Shown: positions 41,785 to 49,939 of the stretch, piece by piece
How the letters are laid out: each line of letters starts with the position of its first letter
How positions within the stretch are numbered: the stretch's first letter is position 1
From: Micromonospora cabrerizensis
GTDB taxonomy: Bacteria; Actinomycetota; Actinomycetes; Mycobacteriales; Micromonosporaceae
Direction: 5' to 3'
Length of the DNA: 64,000 nucleotides
Assembly: GCF_022230955.1 (NCBI RefSeq)
Contig: NZ_JAKKFI010000101.1
Location: 1 to 64,000 of the forward strand
Position numbers and translations under genes: made by a program
The notes under the pieces: model-generated
The model's input: the letters and a program-made list of their open reading frames with translations, nothing else
What the model was told of the DNA's origin: nothing
Databases searched by the model: none

Positions 41785-42492
41785 GTGACCCCCGAATTGC
41801 TGCTGTCGCTGGCCGGGCTGGCGTTGATCGACAGCACCAGCATCGGCACCCTCTTCATCCCGGTCTGGCTGCTGCTCGCCCCCGGGCCGGTCAACGCCCG
41901 GCGGATCCTGGGCTACCTCGCCACGATCGCGGCGTTCTACCTCGCGGTGGGGCTGCTGCTGGTCTGGGGTGGCAGCCAGCTGGGCGACGCGCTGGGCGGT
42001 GCCCTGGACAACCGGGGAGTGCTCTGGGCGCAACTCGTCCTCGGCGTGGCGATGCTGCTGCTCAGCTTCCGTTACGACGGCAAACGACGATCCGGCACCG
42101 GTGGCGTGCTGCGCTGGCGGGACCGGGCCACCGCCGGCGACTCCTCGGCCCGGTGGTTGGTCGGGCTCGCGCTGCTCGCCGCGCTCGCCGAGGTGGCGAC
42201 CATGCTGCCGTACCTCGGTGCGGTGGGGCTGTTGGCCACCTCGGGAGTCGGGTCGGCGACCGTGGTGGCGTTGCTGGCCGGCTACTGCCTGGTCATGGTG
42301 CTGCCGGCGATGCTCCTGCTCGGTGCCCGGGTGGCCCGCCCGACGTTGGTCGAGCCGGTGCTGGCACGACTGAACACCTGGATCGTCACGAAGGCGGGCA
42401 GCGCGTTGAGTTGGATCCTCGGCATCGCCGGCTTCCTGGTCGCCCGGGACGCCGCCGTCCGGTTGGAGCTGTTCGACCTGCTCAGTCGTTGA
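41785..42492 (+). CDS. GAP (Sap/LysE-like) family membrane protein
   Basis: 235 residues with six spans. LAGLALIDSTSIGTLFIPVWLLLAPG opens it and ALLAALAEVATMLPYLGAVGLL starts the second half, resembling the GAP family named for peptidolipid/sulfolipid-addressing proteins in mycobacteria and related to LysE exporters. Substrate unknown. The GTG at 41785 has GGAGA 8 bases upstream; a TTG at 41731 is less likely. It is convergent with fdhD, with 3 bases between stops. Confidence 0.8.
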   Translation: MTPELLLSLAGLALIDSTSIGTLFIPVWLLLAPGPVNARRILGYLATIAAFYLAVGLLLVWGGSQLGDALGGALDNRGVLWAQLVLGVAMLLLSFRYDGKRRSGTGGVLRWRDRATAGDSSARWLVGLALLAALAEVATMLPYLGAVGLLATSGVGSATVVALLAGYCLVMVLPAMLLLGARVARPTLVEPVLARLNTWIVTKAGSALSWILGIAGFLVARDAAVRLELFDLLSR

Positions 42493-42495
42493 GCG

Positions 42496-43362
42496 TCAGG
42501 CCGGCTGCTCCACCGTGATCCGGTGCGGCCCGGTGTAGACGTTCATGGTCCGGCCACGCAGGAAGCCGACAAGCGTCATCCCCGCCTCGTCGGCCAGTTC
42601 GGCGGCGAGAGTGCTCGGCGCGGACACCGCGGCGAGCATCGGCAACCCCGCCATCCATGCCTTCTGGGTCAGCTCGAAGCTCGCCCGGCCGGAGACCAGC
42701 AGCAGGTGCCCGGCCAGCGGCAGCCGCCGTTGTCGCACCGCCCAGCCGATCACCTTGTCCACGGCGTTGTGCCGGCCCACGTCCTCCCGGATCACCACCA
42801 GCTCACCGTCCGGGGTGAACAGCCCCGCCGCGTGGAGCCCACCGGTCCGGTCGAAGCCGCGCTGGGCGGCGCGCAGCCGGTCCGGCAGGTCGGCGAGGAG
42901 CGCGGCCGGCACGCTGAGCGGATCCTCCGCGACCGGGAACAGCGACCGGGTGCGGATCGCGTCGATGCTGGCCTTGCCGCAGACCCCGCAGGAACTGGTC
43001 GTGTAGAAGTTCCGGGACGGGTCGGTGGTCGGTTCCGGTACGCCGGGTGCGAGCACCACGTCCACCACGTTGTACGTGTTCGGCGTCTCCGCGCCGGCAC
43101 AGAGTTGAGCGGTCAACACGTCATCGGTCGACCGGATCAGCCCTTCGGTCAGCAGGAACCCGATGGCCAGGTCCAGGTCGTCGCCCGGGGTGCGCATCGT
43201 GACGGCGAGCGGTCGCCGGCGGCCGGGACCGGCCGCGCCGACCCGGATCTCCAGCGGCTCCTCCACGGCCAGCGTGTCCGGCCGACGGACGGACCCGCGC
43301 CCGGCGGTCGCAGCGTCCAGGTCGATTCGGAGTACGCCCCGTCGATCAGTTGCCCGTCCCAT
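42496..43362 (-). CDS. fdhD: FdhD, sulfur-transfer protein for formate dehydrogenase
   Basis: 288 residues. The hallmark SSCGVCGKAS carries the two sulfur-transfer cysteines; MRTPGDDLDLAIGFLLTEGLI, FDRTGGLHAAGLF and REDVGRHNAVDKVIGW are also diagnostic. FdhD passes sulfur from a cysteine desulfurase to bis-MGD before insertion into formate dehydrogenase, so the organism should have a molybdenum- or tungsten-dependent formate dehydrogenase elsewhere. The ATG at 43362 has GGAGG 8 bases upstream. Divergent from mobA. Confidence 0.95.
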   Translation of the reverse strand: MGRATDRRGVLRIDLDAATAGRGSVRRPDTLAVEEPLEIRVGAAGPGRRRPLAVTMRTPGDDLDLAIGFLLTEGLIRSTDDVLTAQLCAGAETPNTYNVVDVVLAPGVPEPTTDPSRNFYTTSSCGVCGKASIDAIRTRSLFPVAEDPLSVPAALLADLPDRLRAAQRGFDRTGGLHAAGLFTPDGELVVIREDVGRHNAVDKVIGWAVRQRRLPLAGHLLLVSGRASFELTQKAWMAGLPMLAAVSAPSTLAAELADEAGMTLVGFLRGRTMNVYTGPHRITVEQPA

Positions 43363-43451
43363 CCCGCCATCCTCCACCTCGGGTCGGCGGACGCGCACGG
43401 CCACCGGGCATCGGGCACCCGGCAGCGACGCCGACCGGGCGTCGACAGGGC

Positions 43452-43457
43452 TACCGT
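43452..43457 (+). promoter_or_regulatory. -10 box TACCGT of leaderless mobA promoter
   Basis: TACCGT lies 6 bases before the mobA ATG at 43464, with no ribosome binding site. Confidence 0.55.
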
Positions 43458-43463
43458 GGCCGG

Positions 43464-44087
43464 ATGGGGACGTACGCCGCCGTGGTGCTCGCGGGTGGGG
43501 CCGCCCGACGGATGGGCGGCGTGGACAAGCCGGCGCTCCCGGTCGGTGGGCGGCCGATGCGCGACCGGGTGCTGGCCGCCGTCAGCGATGCCACGCCGCG
43601 GGTGCTGGTTGGTGCAGCCGACGCCGTCCCCGAAGGAGTGCGGGTCATCCGGGAGGACCCGCCCGGGGGTGGCCCGGTCGCCGCGGCGGCTGCCGGGCTG
43701 GCGCTGCTCGATCCCGACACGGCACTCGTCGCGCTGCTCGCCGCCGACCTGCCGCTGCTCACCCGGTCCGCGGTCGGCGAGCTGCTGGGTCAGGTCGCCG
43801 AGGAGGGCCGGGCAGCCGGTGGCGAACGGCGGCCCGACGGAGCCTGCTTCGTCGACGGGGACGGCCGGCGGCAGTCGCTCTGCGGTGTCTGGCGCGTCGC
43901 CGCGTTGCGGGCCGGGTTGGGCCGGCTGACGGTCGAGCGCGGCGGCAGCCTGAGCGGGGCGCCGGTCCGGGCTCTGCTGGCCGGGCTGGTCGTACGGGAG
44001 GTGCCCTGGTCCGGCGACGGCCCGCCGCCGTGGTTCGACTGCGACACTGACGAGGACGTACGCCGGGCGGAGGAGTGGGCGCGATGA
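43464..44087 (+). CDS. mobA: Molybdenum cofactor guanylyltransferase
   Basis: 207 residues. The nucleotide-binding start AVVLAGGAARRMGGVDKPALPVGG and LLAADLPLLTR match MobA, which joins GMP to Moco to give MGD. The C-terminus ends PWFDCDTDEDVRRAEEWAR, typical of the family. It provides the MGD cofactor that FdhD-dependent enzymes need, consistent with divergent fdhD. The stop overlaps the next gene as ATGA. Confidence 0.93.
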   Translation: MGTYAAVVLAGGAARRMGGVDKPALPVGGRPMRDRVLAAVSDATPRVLVGAADAVPEGVRVIREDPPGGGPVAAAAAGLALLDPDTALVALLAADLPLLTRSAVGELLGQVAEEGRAAGGERRPDGACFVDGDGRRQSLCGVWRVAALRAGLGRLTVERGGSLSGAPVRALLAGLVVREVPWSGDGPPPWFDCDTDEDVRRAEEWAR

Positions 44088-44350
44088 CGGTGATGGACGA
44101 CTGGGTCACGGCGGTGTGCACGGAGTTGGATCTGGACCCGGTCGGGGTGCCCGTGCCGGCGGTGCTGGACCTGGCCCGCGACGTCGCCCACCAGGTGCTG
44201 CGGCCCGGGGCGCCGGTCACCGCGTACCTGCTGGGGCTGGCGGTTGGTCGAGGGGCCGACCCGGCCGACGCCGCGGCCCGGGTCAGCGCGCTGGCGGGCA
44301 CCTGGCCCGTCGAGCTGGGCGCCGACCCCGCGGACCCGGCGGCGCCCTGA
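44084..44350 (+). CDS. DUF6457 protein linked to mobA
   Basis: 88 residues: MDDWVTAVCTELDLD, then VLDLARDVAHQVLRPGAPVTAYLLGLAVGRG. This small helical domain is often fused to or follows MobA in actinobacteria and is named DUF6457; its role is unknown but is probably tied to guanylyl transfer or to handing over the cofactor. Translational overlap (ATGA) with mobA supports that. Confidence 0.85.
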   Translation: MTVMDDWVTAVCTELDLDPVGVPVPAVLDLARDVAHQVLRPGAPVTAYLLGLAVGRGADPADAAARVSALAGTWPVELGADPADPAAP

Positions 44351-44431
44351 CCGCCGTTGTCCGATCCCGGTCCGGGCTGATTCGACCCCTGGGCGGCGTG
44401 GGTAGGGTGATCGAGACGGACGGAGGCGATC

Positions 44432-45538
44432 ATGACGGCTGACCACCCCTCGGCGCCGCACGGTGAGCTGCCCGGCACCACGGCTGAGCCGGTGGAATCG
44501 ATCCTGCTCGACGAGCCCAGCACCACCGATCTGCGGGCGAAGGTGACCGAGGCGTGGCAGGAGTTCGCCCGCGCGCTCGCTGTGCGACTGCGGGACCTTC
44601 CGGTGGGCGCGCATCTCGACGTGACGCTGGACCCGACGGCTTCCGGCACCGGAGACGCCGTCTACTCGGTCAGCGTCGACGTGGACGCCGACGGCGCGCT
44701 GTCCGCCCGCGCGGTGGGAAACGCCACCCTACCGGCGGGTTACCGACTCGACCGGGGCGCGGTGGCGGACATGGTGGCGCTCGGTTGGTCCCCGCCCGGG
44801 GTGGTCGCCGGCTCCGGCGGTTCCTTCGGGCTGAACGCAACGACCGGCGAGTCGACGCGGGTCGCCACGCTGCTCTCCCGCACGCTGCGTGACGTCTACG
44901 GTGCTCCGCACCCGGCCTTCCTCGTCTACCTGGTGCACGACGCCGAGGGCGAGCCGCTGTCCGTGGAACCGCTGGGCACCGCGCGCAGCGAGTTCGGCCC
45001 GGACGCCGACGTCGAGGCGGACCTAGAGGAGGCGCTGGCCGAGGCGGCCGCCGCGCAGGTCGAGCGGGACGACGTGCTCGACCTGGCCGACCGGGTCCGC
45101 ACCGTGGTCTCCACGATGCTCAAGTCGGACACCGACCGGTTGCAGATCGACTCGGACGGCGACATCACCATCCGCGCCGGCTCGGCGATGGTCTTCGTGC
45201 GGGTGCGGGACAACCCGCCCCTGGTGGACGTCTTCTCCCCGGTGCTCACCGAGGTGGAGCCGACCGAACGCCTCTACGTCAAGCTCTCCGAGCTGACCAA
45301 CCGGATGCCGATCGGCCGCCTCTACTGCGCCGACGACACGGTCTGGGCCTCCATCCCGGTCTTCGGCCGCAACTTCCAGGCCACCCACCTGATGCTGGCG
45401 GTGCAGGTGATGACCGGTCTCGCCGACGAGCTGGACGACCGTCTGCACGGCGAGTTCGGCGGCAAGCGCTTCTTCGGCGAGGGCGACAAGCCGGTCCGGC
45501 GCGACGAGTCGGAGCACCGCACCGGCATGTACCTCTAA
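44432..45538 (+). CDS. YbjN/T3SS-chaperone-like domain protein
   Basis: 368 residues. The C-terminal 170 residues (RVRTVVSTMLKSDTDRLQID..., then RLYVKLSELTNRMPIGRLY and VWASIPVFG) resemble the YbjN domain, a fold like type III secretion chaperones found in many actinobacterial proteins of unknown role. The N-terminal 200 residues form another alpha/beta region. The ATG at 44432 has GGAGG 5 bases upstream and TAGGGT about 25 bases upstream as a -10. The stop overlaps a gene remnant on the other strand by four bases. Confidence 0.75.
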   Translation: MTADHPSAPHGELPGTTAEPVESILLDEPSTTDLRAKVTEAWQEFARALAVRLRDLPVGAHLDVTLDPTASGTGDAVYSVSVDVDADGALSARAVGNATLPAGYRLDRGAVADMVALGWSPPGVVAGSGGSFGLNATTGESTRVATLLSRTLRDVYGAPHPAFLVYLVHDAEGEPLSVEPLGTARSEFGPDADVEADLEEALAEAAAAQVERDDVLDLADRVRTVVSTMLKSDTDRLQIDSDGDITIRAGSAMVFVRVRDNPPLVDVFSPVLTEVEPTERLYVKLSELTNRMPIGRLYCADDTVWASIPVFGRNFQATHLMLAVQVMTGLADELDDRLHGEFGGKRFFGEGDKPVRRDESEHRTGMYL

Positions 45539-45726
45539 CCGACGTCCAGCAGGGTCCTGCCGACCGTCGCGCGCGCCTCGATGGCGGCGTGCGCGTCGGC
45601 GGCGCGGTCCAGCGGGAATCGTCGGCCGATCAGCGGTCGCAAATGGCCGGCCGCCGAGTCCGCCAGGGCCTGCTCGGTGTACGCCCGCAGCCGCGCGGGC
45701 CTCGTGCCGCGACGCGACCATTGCAC
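45535..45726 (-). pseudogene. C-terminal remnant of a zinc-type/quinone oxidoreductase (MDR)
   Basis: The last 56 or so codons read TRPARLRAYTEQ...LIGRRFPLDRAADAHAAIE...VGRTLLDVG, the standard C-terminal end of NADPH:quinone reductase-like MDR proteins of about 320 residues. The N-terminal catalytic and Rossmann domains are missing: immediately upstream lies the intact Lrp gene. The fragment ends within the stop codon of the YbjN-domain gene. It is most simply the scar of a deletion. Confidence 0.65.
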
Positions 45727-45746
45727 CTGTTGAACCGGGCTTGAGG

Positions 45747-46208
45747 TCAAGGCCGGGTGGAGGGGCCCACGCCCGGGGATTCGACCAGCCGCGAGAGCAC
45801 GATGGTGCTGCGGGTGGAGGTCACGAAGGACTCGGCGCGCAGCCGCTCCAGCGCCGCCTCCAGGTGGGCGATGTCGGCGGCGCGCAGGTGCACGAGTGCG
45901 TCTGCCTCTCCGGAGACCGTGTACGCGCCGACCACCTCGGGGTGTCGACGTGCGGCCACCCCGATCTGTGCGGGGGTGGTCCGGCCGGCGCAGAACAGCT
46001 CGACGAAGGCCTCCGTGGTCCACCCGACGGCGGCCGGGTCCACGACAGCGGTGAATCCCCTGATCACGCCGGTGGCCCGCAGCCGGTCGACGCGACGCTT
46101 GACCGCCGGGGCGGAGAGTGACACCCGGGTGCCGATGTCGGCGTACGACGCGCGGGCGTCGGCGACGAGTAACGCAATGATCCGCTGGTCTACCGCGTCT
46201 ATCTGCAA
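45747..46208 (-). CDS. Lrp/AsnC-family transcriptional regulator
   Basis: 153 residues. The helix-turn-helix is in IDAVDQRIIALLVADARASYADIGTRVSLSAPAVKRRVDRL; the C-terminal RAM domain follows (VVGAYTVSGEADALVHL). These proteins sense amino acids. It is divergent from dimethylargininase with about 70 bases between them, so it probably controls that gene in response to arginine or a product. The TTG at 46208 follows AGAGGCGG and begins the conserved QIDAVD; a further TTG at 46229 has no site. Confidence 0.9.
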   Translation of the reverse strand: MQIDAVDQRIIALLVADARASYADIGTRVSLSAPAVKRRVDRLRATGVIRGFTAVVDPAAVGWTTEAFVELFCAGRTTPAQIGVAARRHPEVVGAYTVSGEADALVHLRAADIAHLEAALERLRAESFVTSTRSTIVLSRLVESPGVGPSTRP

Positions 46209-46262
46209 CGTTCCGCCTCTGGGAAGCAACGGTTGTGGCTGTTACCAAAGTTCAACGGTACC

Positions 46263-46268
46263 TACTCT
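46263..46268 (+). promoter_or_regulatory. -10 box TACTCT of the ddaH promoter
   Basis: TACTCT ends 8 bases before the GTG at 46277. The preceding GTTACCAAAGTTCAACGGTAC (46241-46261) contains GTTACC/GGTAC half-sites that may bind the divergent Lrp protein. Confidence 0.45.
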
Positions 46269-46276
46269 TGGTGACC

Positions 46277-47101
46277 GTGAACCAGCACCGAGTCCCGCGA
46301 AAGCGGACATATCTCATGTGCTCGCCGGAGCACTTCGCGGTTGAGTACGCCATCAACCCGTGGATGGACGTGACCACCCCGGTCGACCGGGACCTGGCCG
46401 TCAAACAGTGGGACCGGCTGCGCGAGACGCTGGTCGGCCTCGGTCACGAGGTGCACCTGCTCACGCCCGGGCACGGCCTGCCCGACATGGTCTACGCCGC
46501 CAACGGCGCGTTCACCGTGGACGGCAGCGTGTACGGCGCACGGTTCAAGCACGAGCAGCGGGCCGCCGAGGCCGCCGTTCACCATGCCTTCTACGAGTCG
46601 CAGGGCTGGCGGTTCATCGCACCGAGCGAGACCAACGAGGGTGAGGGCGACTTCGCGTACGTGCCGGAGGCGCACGGCGGGCTCATCCTGGCCGGGCACG
46701 GGTTCCGCACCGAGCTTCCGGCGCACGGTGAGGCGCAGGAGGCGTTGGGGCGGCCGGTGGTGTCGCTGCGCCTGATCGACCCTCGCTTCTACCACCTGGA
46801 CGTGGCGCTCGCGGCCATCGACGACTCGAACGTCGTCTACTTCCCGGGTGCGTTCTCGGCGGCCAGTCAGCGGGTGCTCACCCAGCTCTTCCCGGACGCG
46901 GTGATCGCCGACGACGAGGACGCGATGGCCTTCGGGCTGAACCTGGTCAGCGACGGCGCCAACGTAGTACTCAACAGCGAGGCCACCCGCCTGGCCGGCA
47001 AGCTCAAGGCCGCCGGCTACACCCCGGTGCCGGTCGAGCTGGCCGAGCTGAAGAAGGGCGGCGGCAGCGTGAAGTGCTGCATCGCCGAACTGCGGCCCTG
47101 A
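46277..47101 (+). CDS. ddaH: Dimethylargininase / arginine-modifying pentein enzyme
   Basis: 274 residues, the length of bacterial DDAH. YLMCSPEHFAVEYAINPWMD begins the fold; DMVYAANGAFTVDG, EGEGDFAYV, the catalytic His in RFYHLDVAL and the nucleophilic Cys in GGGSVKCCIAEL match the family. DDAH cleaves methylated arginine to citrulline and dimethylamine; close relatives in actinobacteria also belong to arginine/ornithine catabolism beside Lrp regulators, as here. GTG 46277 is chosen; GTG 46271 is also in frame. Confidence 0.85.
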   Translation: MNQHRVPRKRTYLMCSPEHFAVEYAINPWMDVTTPVDRDLAVKQWDRLRETLVGLGHEVHLLTPGHGLPDMVYAANGAFTVDGSVYGARFKHEQRAAEAAVHHAFYESQGWRFIAPSETNEGEGDFAYVPEAHGGLILAGHGFRTELPAHGEAQEALGRPVVSLRLIDPRFYHLDVALAAIDDSNVVYFPGAFSAASQRVLTQLFPDAVIADDEDAMAFGLNLVSDGANVVLNSEATRLAGKLKAAGYTPVPVELAELKKGGGSVKCCIAELRP

Positions 47102-47113
47102 CCCGCGAACGCC

Positions 47114-47148
47114 TCGGGGCCGGCCTCCCAACGGGAGACCGGCCCCGA
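47114..47148. terminator. Bidirectional hairpin between ddaH and the ABC solute-binding gene
   Basis: TCGGGGCCGG-c-CTCCC (from 47114) pairs with GGGAG-a-CCGGCCCCGA (to 47148) around AAC, with one mismatch, between convergent genes. Confidence 0.8.
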
Positions 47149-47168
47149 ATCGTGCTCCGGGTGGGCGT

Positions 47169-48356
47169 TCAGCCCAGCGTGGCCAGCTCGTTGATCAGCA
47201 CGTTCGACATGACCTGACCGTCGCGCTGCACCTCCCGCAGATACCACTTCTGCTGGGGCGTGCGCGGCTGGTTGAACTGCCAGATACCGCGCGGGCTGTC
47301 GATCTGGCCGATCTTGCCGAGTGCCAGGTTGACCTGCTGCGGGGTGGGTGACCCGCCGGTCAGCTGGATCGCCTGGTCGAGCACCTGCGCCGCGTCGTAC
47401 GACGCCATCGCGTACGTGGTGGGCGTGACCTGGTACTTCTTGCGGTAGGCAGAGGCGAAGACCCGGTTGGACGTGTTGTTCAGGTCGGCCGAGTAGTTGA
47501 GCGCGGTCTGGATGCCCAGCGCGTTTTCCTTCAGGTTCTCCAGCACGGTGCCCTCGGTGAGGAAGCCGGGTGCGTAGATCGGCCCGGCGAACTTCTCCCG
47601 GAGCTGCTTGATGAACTCCACCGCGGCGTTGCCGGCGAAGAAGCAGAAGACGGCCGTGGGCTTCTTGGCCAGTGCCTTGGTGATGTCCGAGGCGTACGTC
47701 GTCTTGCCCGGGTTGGGGGTGGCGTTCGTGTAGGTCACCGGGTCGCCGATGCGTGGGTCGGTGGCGCCGAACTCCTGCCGGAAGCCGCGCACCACGTCCG
47801 GGCTGCCGACGTTCTCCGGCATGATGATCGCGACGCGGCCGTTCGCCGGCAACTGGTCGCGCAGGTAGCGGCCCAGCGCGCGGCCGGCCTCGTCCAGCAC
47901 GTACGACGTCCGCCAGATGTAGAAGACGCTCTGCAGGCTGCTCGGTGAGGCGTTGGAGCCGATCAGCGGGACGCGGGCCTCCTCGACGGTGTCGCGGATG
48001 CCGACCATCACCGCCGAGTTGACCACGCCGGTGAGCGCCAGCACGCCCTGCTTGAGCAGGCCTTCGACGGCGGCCTTGCCGCTCTTCGCGGTGTCACCCT
48101 CGTCGGCGGTCAGCAGGTCGACGGGGTGGCCGCCCAGCCGCTGGTCGTGCAGGTCGAGGAAGAGCTGGAAGCCGTTGGTGATGTCGTCGCCGATGCTCTT
48201 GAACCCGCCGCCCTGCGGCGTGATCAACCCGATCTTGATCGGGCCGCGGTTGGCGGTCGGCTGGGCGTCGGTGTCGGAGCCACATCCGGCGACGAACCCG
48301 GTGGTACCGAGCGCGGCCAACAGTTGGAGCGCCCGCCTGCGATTCATCTGCGACAC
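47169..48356 (-). CDS. Branched-chain amino acid-type ABC transporter solute-binding lipoprotein
   Basis: 395 residues. The N-terminus is RRRALQLL...TTGFVAGCG, a twin-arginine-like basic start, hydrophobic core and lipobox with Cys, so it is anchored to the outside of the membrane. The rest is a periplasmic-binding type 1 fold (KIGLITPQGG, ALTGVVNSAVM, AIIMPENVGS, TYAMASYDAAQVLDQAI), as in LivJ-like proteins. No permease or ATPase genes adjoin it. The GTG at 48356 has AAGGAA 5-6 bases upstream; the ATG at 48347 is an alternative. Confidence 0.85.
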   Translation of the reverse strand: MSQMNRRRALQLLAALGTTGFVAGCGSDTDAQPTANRGPIKIGLITPQGGGFKSIGDDITNGFQLFLDLHDQRLGGHPVDLLTADEGDTAKSGKAAVEGLLKQGVLALTGVVNSAVMVGIRDTVEEARVPLIGSNASPSSLQSVFYIWRTSYVLDEAGRALGRYLRDQLPANGRVAIIMPENVGSPDVVRGFRQEFGATDPRIGDPVTYTNATPNPGKTTYASDITKALAKKPTAVFCFFAGNAAVEFIKQLREKFAGPIYAPGFLTEGTVLENLKENALGIQTALNYSADLNNTSNRVFASAYRKKYQVTPTTYAMASYDAAQVLDQAIQLTGGSPTPQQVNLALGKIGQIDSPRGIWQFNQPRTPQQKWYLREVQRDGQVMSNVLINELATLG

Positions 48357-48436
48357 CGAGTTCCTTCCAAGGAGCGTTACAGGGCCGAACACCGCCCCTC
48401 CGGCGTTCTACCTGGTCCGCGACGCTGCGTCAATGG

Positions 48437-49234
48437 CTATAGATCATCGTGCAGGGACCGCAACACGTCGAGAACCCGTGGCCAGGCGGAGGACTCGGGG
48501 TCGATCAGCCCGAAATGCTCACATCCGGGTAGTTCAACAAGGGAGATATCGGATCCTCCGCTGCGGGCTTCTGTGACGAAGTCGCGGCTCATCTCCGCCG
48601 GAACCTGTTGATCCTCCGTGCCGTGCATGACTACGGTGCGTGTGCGAATGGGTACCAGCATTCGTGGATCCGCCGCCGCGTACCGGTCCGGGACCTCCGC
48701 TGGGCCACCGCCGAGCAACGCCGCCACCGCGCCCGCGTCCAGGTCCCGCCGGTACGCCTCACCCAGGTCGGCCACCGGGGCCAGGGCGAGCACCCCGGCC
48801 ACCGTCGCCGGGGCGGTGGCCGCCACGTACATCGCCAGGTGCCCACCGGCAGAGTGCCCGAGCAGGATCGGCGCGGCCCGGGTCACCCGGCCGGGCAGCG
48901 CCTCGGCTGCCAGCGTGGGCAGCTCGGCCACCCCGGTCAGCACGTCGGTCAACGTGCCCGGCCAACCGCCTCCCGGCTGCCCGGTCCGCCGGTACTCCAA
49001 CTGCGCCACCGGGTAACCGCAGGCGGCGAGAGCGGCGGCGAGCGGGCCGGTGTGCCGCCGGTCGTACTCGGCCCGCCAGAAACCGCCGTGCACCACGACG
49101 ACCAGCGGTCGCGCCGGGCCGGCGCCCACCGGACAGCGCAGGTCGGCCACCTGGTCCGGGTGGTCGCCGTAGGCGACGGTCCGGTCGGGTGCCGGCGCGG
49201 GGCGGGTCAACACGGCGCGCGGGTCGACAGGCAT
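48437..49234 (-). CDS. Alpha/beta hydrolase, possibly arylformamidase-like
   Basis: 265 residues. VVVVHGGFWRAEYDRR gives the HGG oxyanion segment, LLGHSAGGHLAMYVA the nucleophile Ser, and GTEDQQVP and GCEHFGLID the likely Asp and His. HGGFW plus GHSAGG is seen in kynurenine formamidases and related esterases, but the substrate cannot be fixed from sequence. The ATG at 49234 follows TACCGT by 6 bases; the frame remains open upstream only as a shadow of bpa. Confidence 0.85.
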   Translation of the reverse strand: MPVDPRAVLTRPAPAPDRTVAYGDHPDQVADLRCPVGAGPARPLVVVVHGGFWRAEYDRRHTGPLAAALAACGYPVAQLEYRRTGQPGGGWPGTLTDVLTGVAELPTLAAEALPGRVTRAAPILLGHSAGGHLAMYVAATAPATVAGVLALAPVADLGEAYRRDLDAGAVAALLGGGPAEVPDRYAAADPRMLVPIRTRTVVMHGTEDQQVPAEMSRDFVTEARSGGSDISLVELPGCEHFGLIDPESSAWPRVLDVLRSLHDDL

Positions 49235-49240
49235 GGCGCG

Positions 49241-49246
49241 ACGGTA
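49241..49246 (-). promoter_or_regulatory. -10 box TACCGT of leaderless hydrolase gene
   Basis: TACCGT on the minus strand is 6 bases before the ATG at 49234; no ribosome binding site. Confidence 0.5.
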
Positions 49247-49327
49247 GCGCGCCCCGCCCGGGTGTTTCGGCCCCGGGAGTAGGTCCCGGGCGGCATGGGT
49301 CGCACCGGCTGGGTAAAGATGGACCCC

Positions 49328-49921
49328 ATGACCGAAGCGCGCTCCGCTGGACAAGACGACGAGCCCGGCACCGACGACCCGGGCCACTCCGGCACCGTTG
49401 TGGTGGTCGGCCCGGACGGCCGGCCGATCGGCACGATGCAGACCGACGACGGCCAGGGCGAGGACCCGACCCGCCTGGTCGAACAGCCGGCCAAGGTGAT
49501 GCGGATCGGCAGCATGATCAAGCAGCTGCTGGAGGAGGTGAAGGCCGCACCCCTGGACGACGCCAGCCGCAACCGGATGCGGGAGATCCACGAGCGGTCG
49601 ATCGTCGAGCTGAAGGAGGGCCTCGCCCCCGAGCTGCGCGACGAGCTGGAGCGCATCTCGCTGCCCTTCGCCGAGGACAAGGCCCCCAGTGAGGGCGAGT
49701 TGCGGATCGCGCACGCCCAGCTCGTCGGTTGGCTGGAGGGCCTGTTCCACGGCATCCAGGCCGCCCTGGTGGCCCAGCAGATGGCCGCCCGGGTCCAGTT
49801 GGAGCAGATGCGCGGCGGCCGACAGGCGCTGCCCAGCGGCCCCGGCGGGATGGTCGCCGGGATGCCGGGCATCGCTCAGCCGGGCGGCGGTGAGGGCCAC
49901 AACACCGGCCAGTACCTCTGA
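49328..49921 (+). CDS. bpa: Bacterial proteasome activator
   Basis: 197 residues. The central four-helix bundle (KVMRIGSMIKQLLEEV ... LRIAHAQLVGWLEGLFHGIQAALVAQQ) and the C-terminal GQYL motif, which docks on the 20S proteasome, identify Bpa (PafE). It forms a ring that feeds unfolded proteins to the core particle without ATP. Its presence implies a 20S proteasome elsewhere in the genome. The start is uncertain: ATGs at 49295, 49319 and 49328 are in frame; I take 49328, a few bases after TAAAGAT. Confidence 0.92.
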   Translation: MTEARSAGQDDEPGTDDPGHSGTVVVVGPDGRPIGTMQTDDGQGEDPTRLVEQPAKVMRIGSMIKQLLEEVKAAPLDDASRNRMREIHERSIVELKEGLAPELRDELERISLPFAEDKAPSEGELRIAHAQLVGWLEGLFHGIQAALVAQQMAARVQLEQMRGGRQALPSGPGGMVAGMPGIAQPGGGEGHNTGQYL

Positions 49922-49939
49922 CCGGCCGTCACGGCCCGC

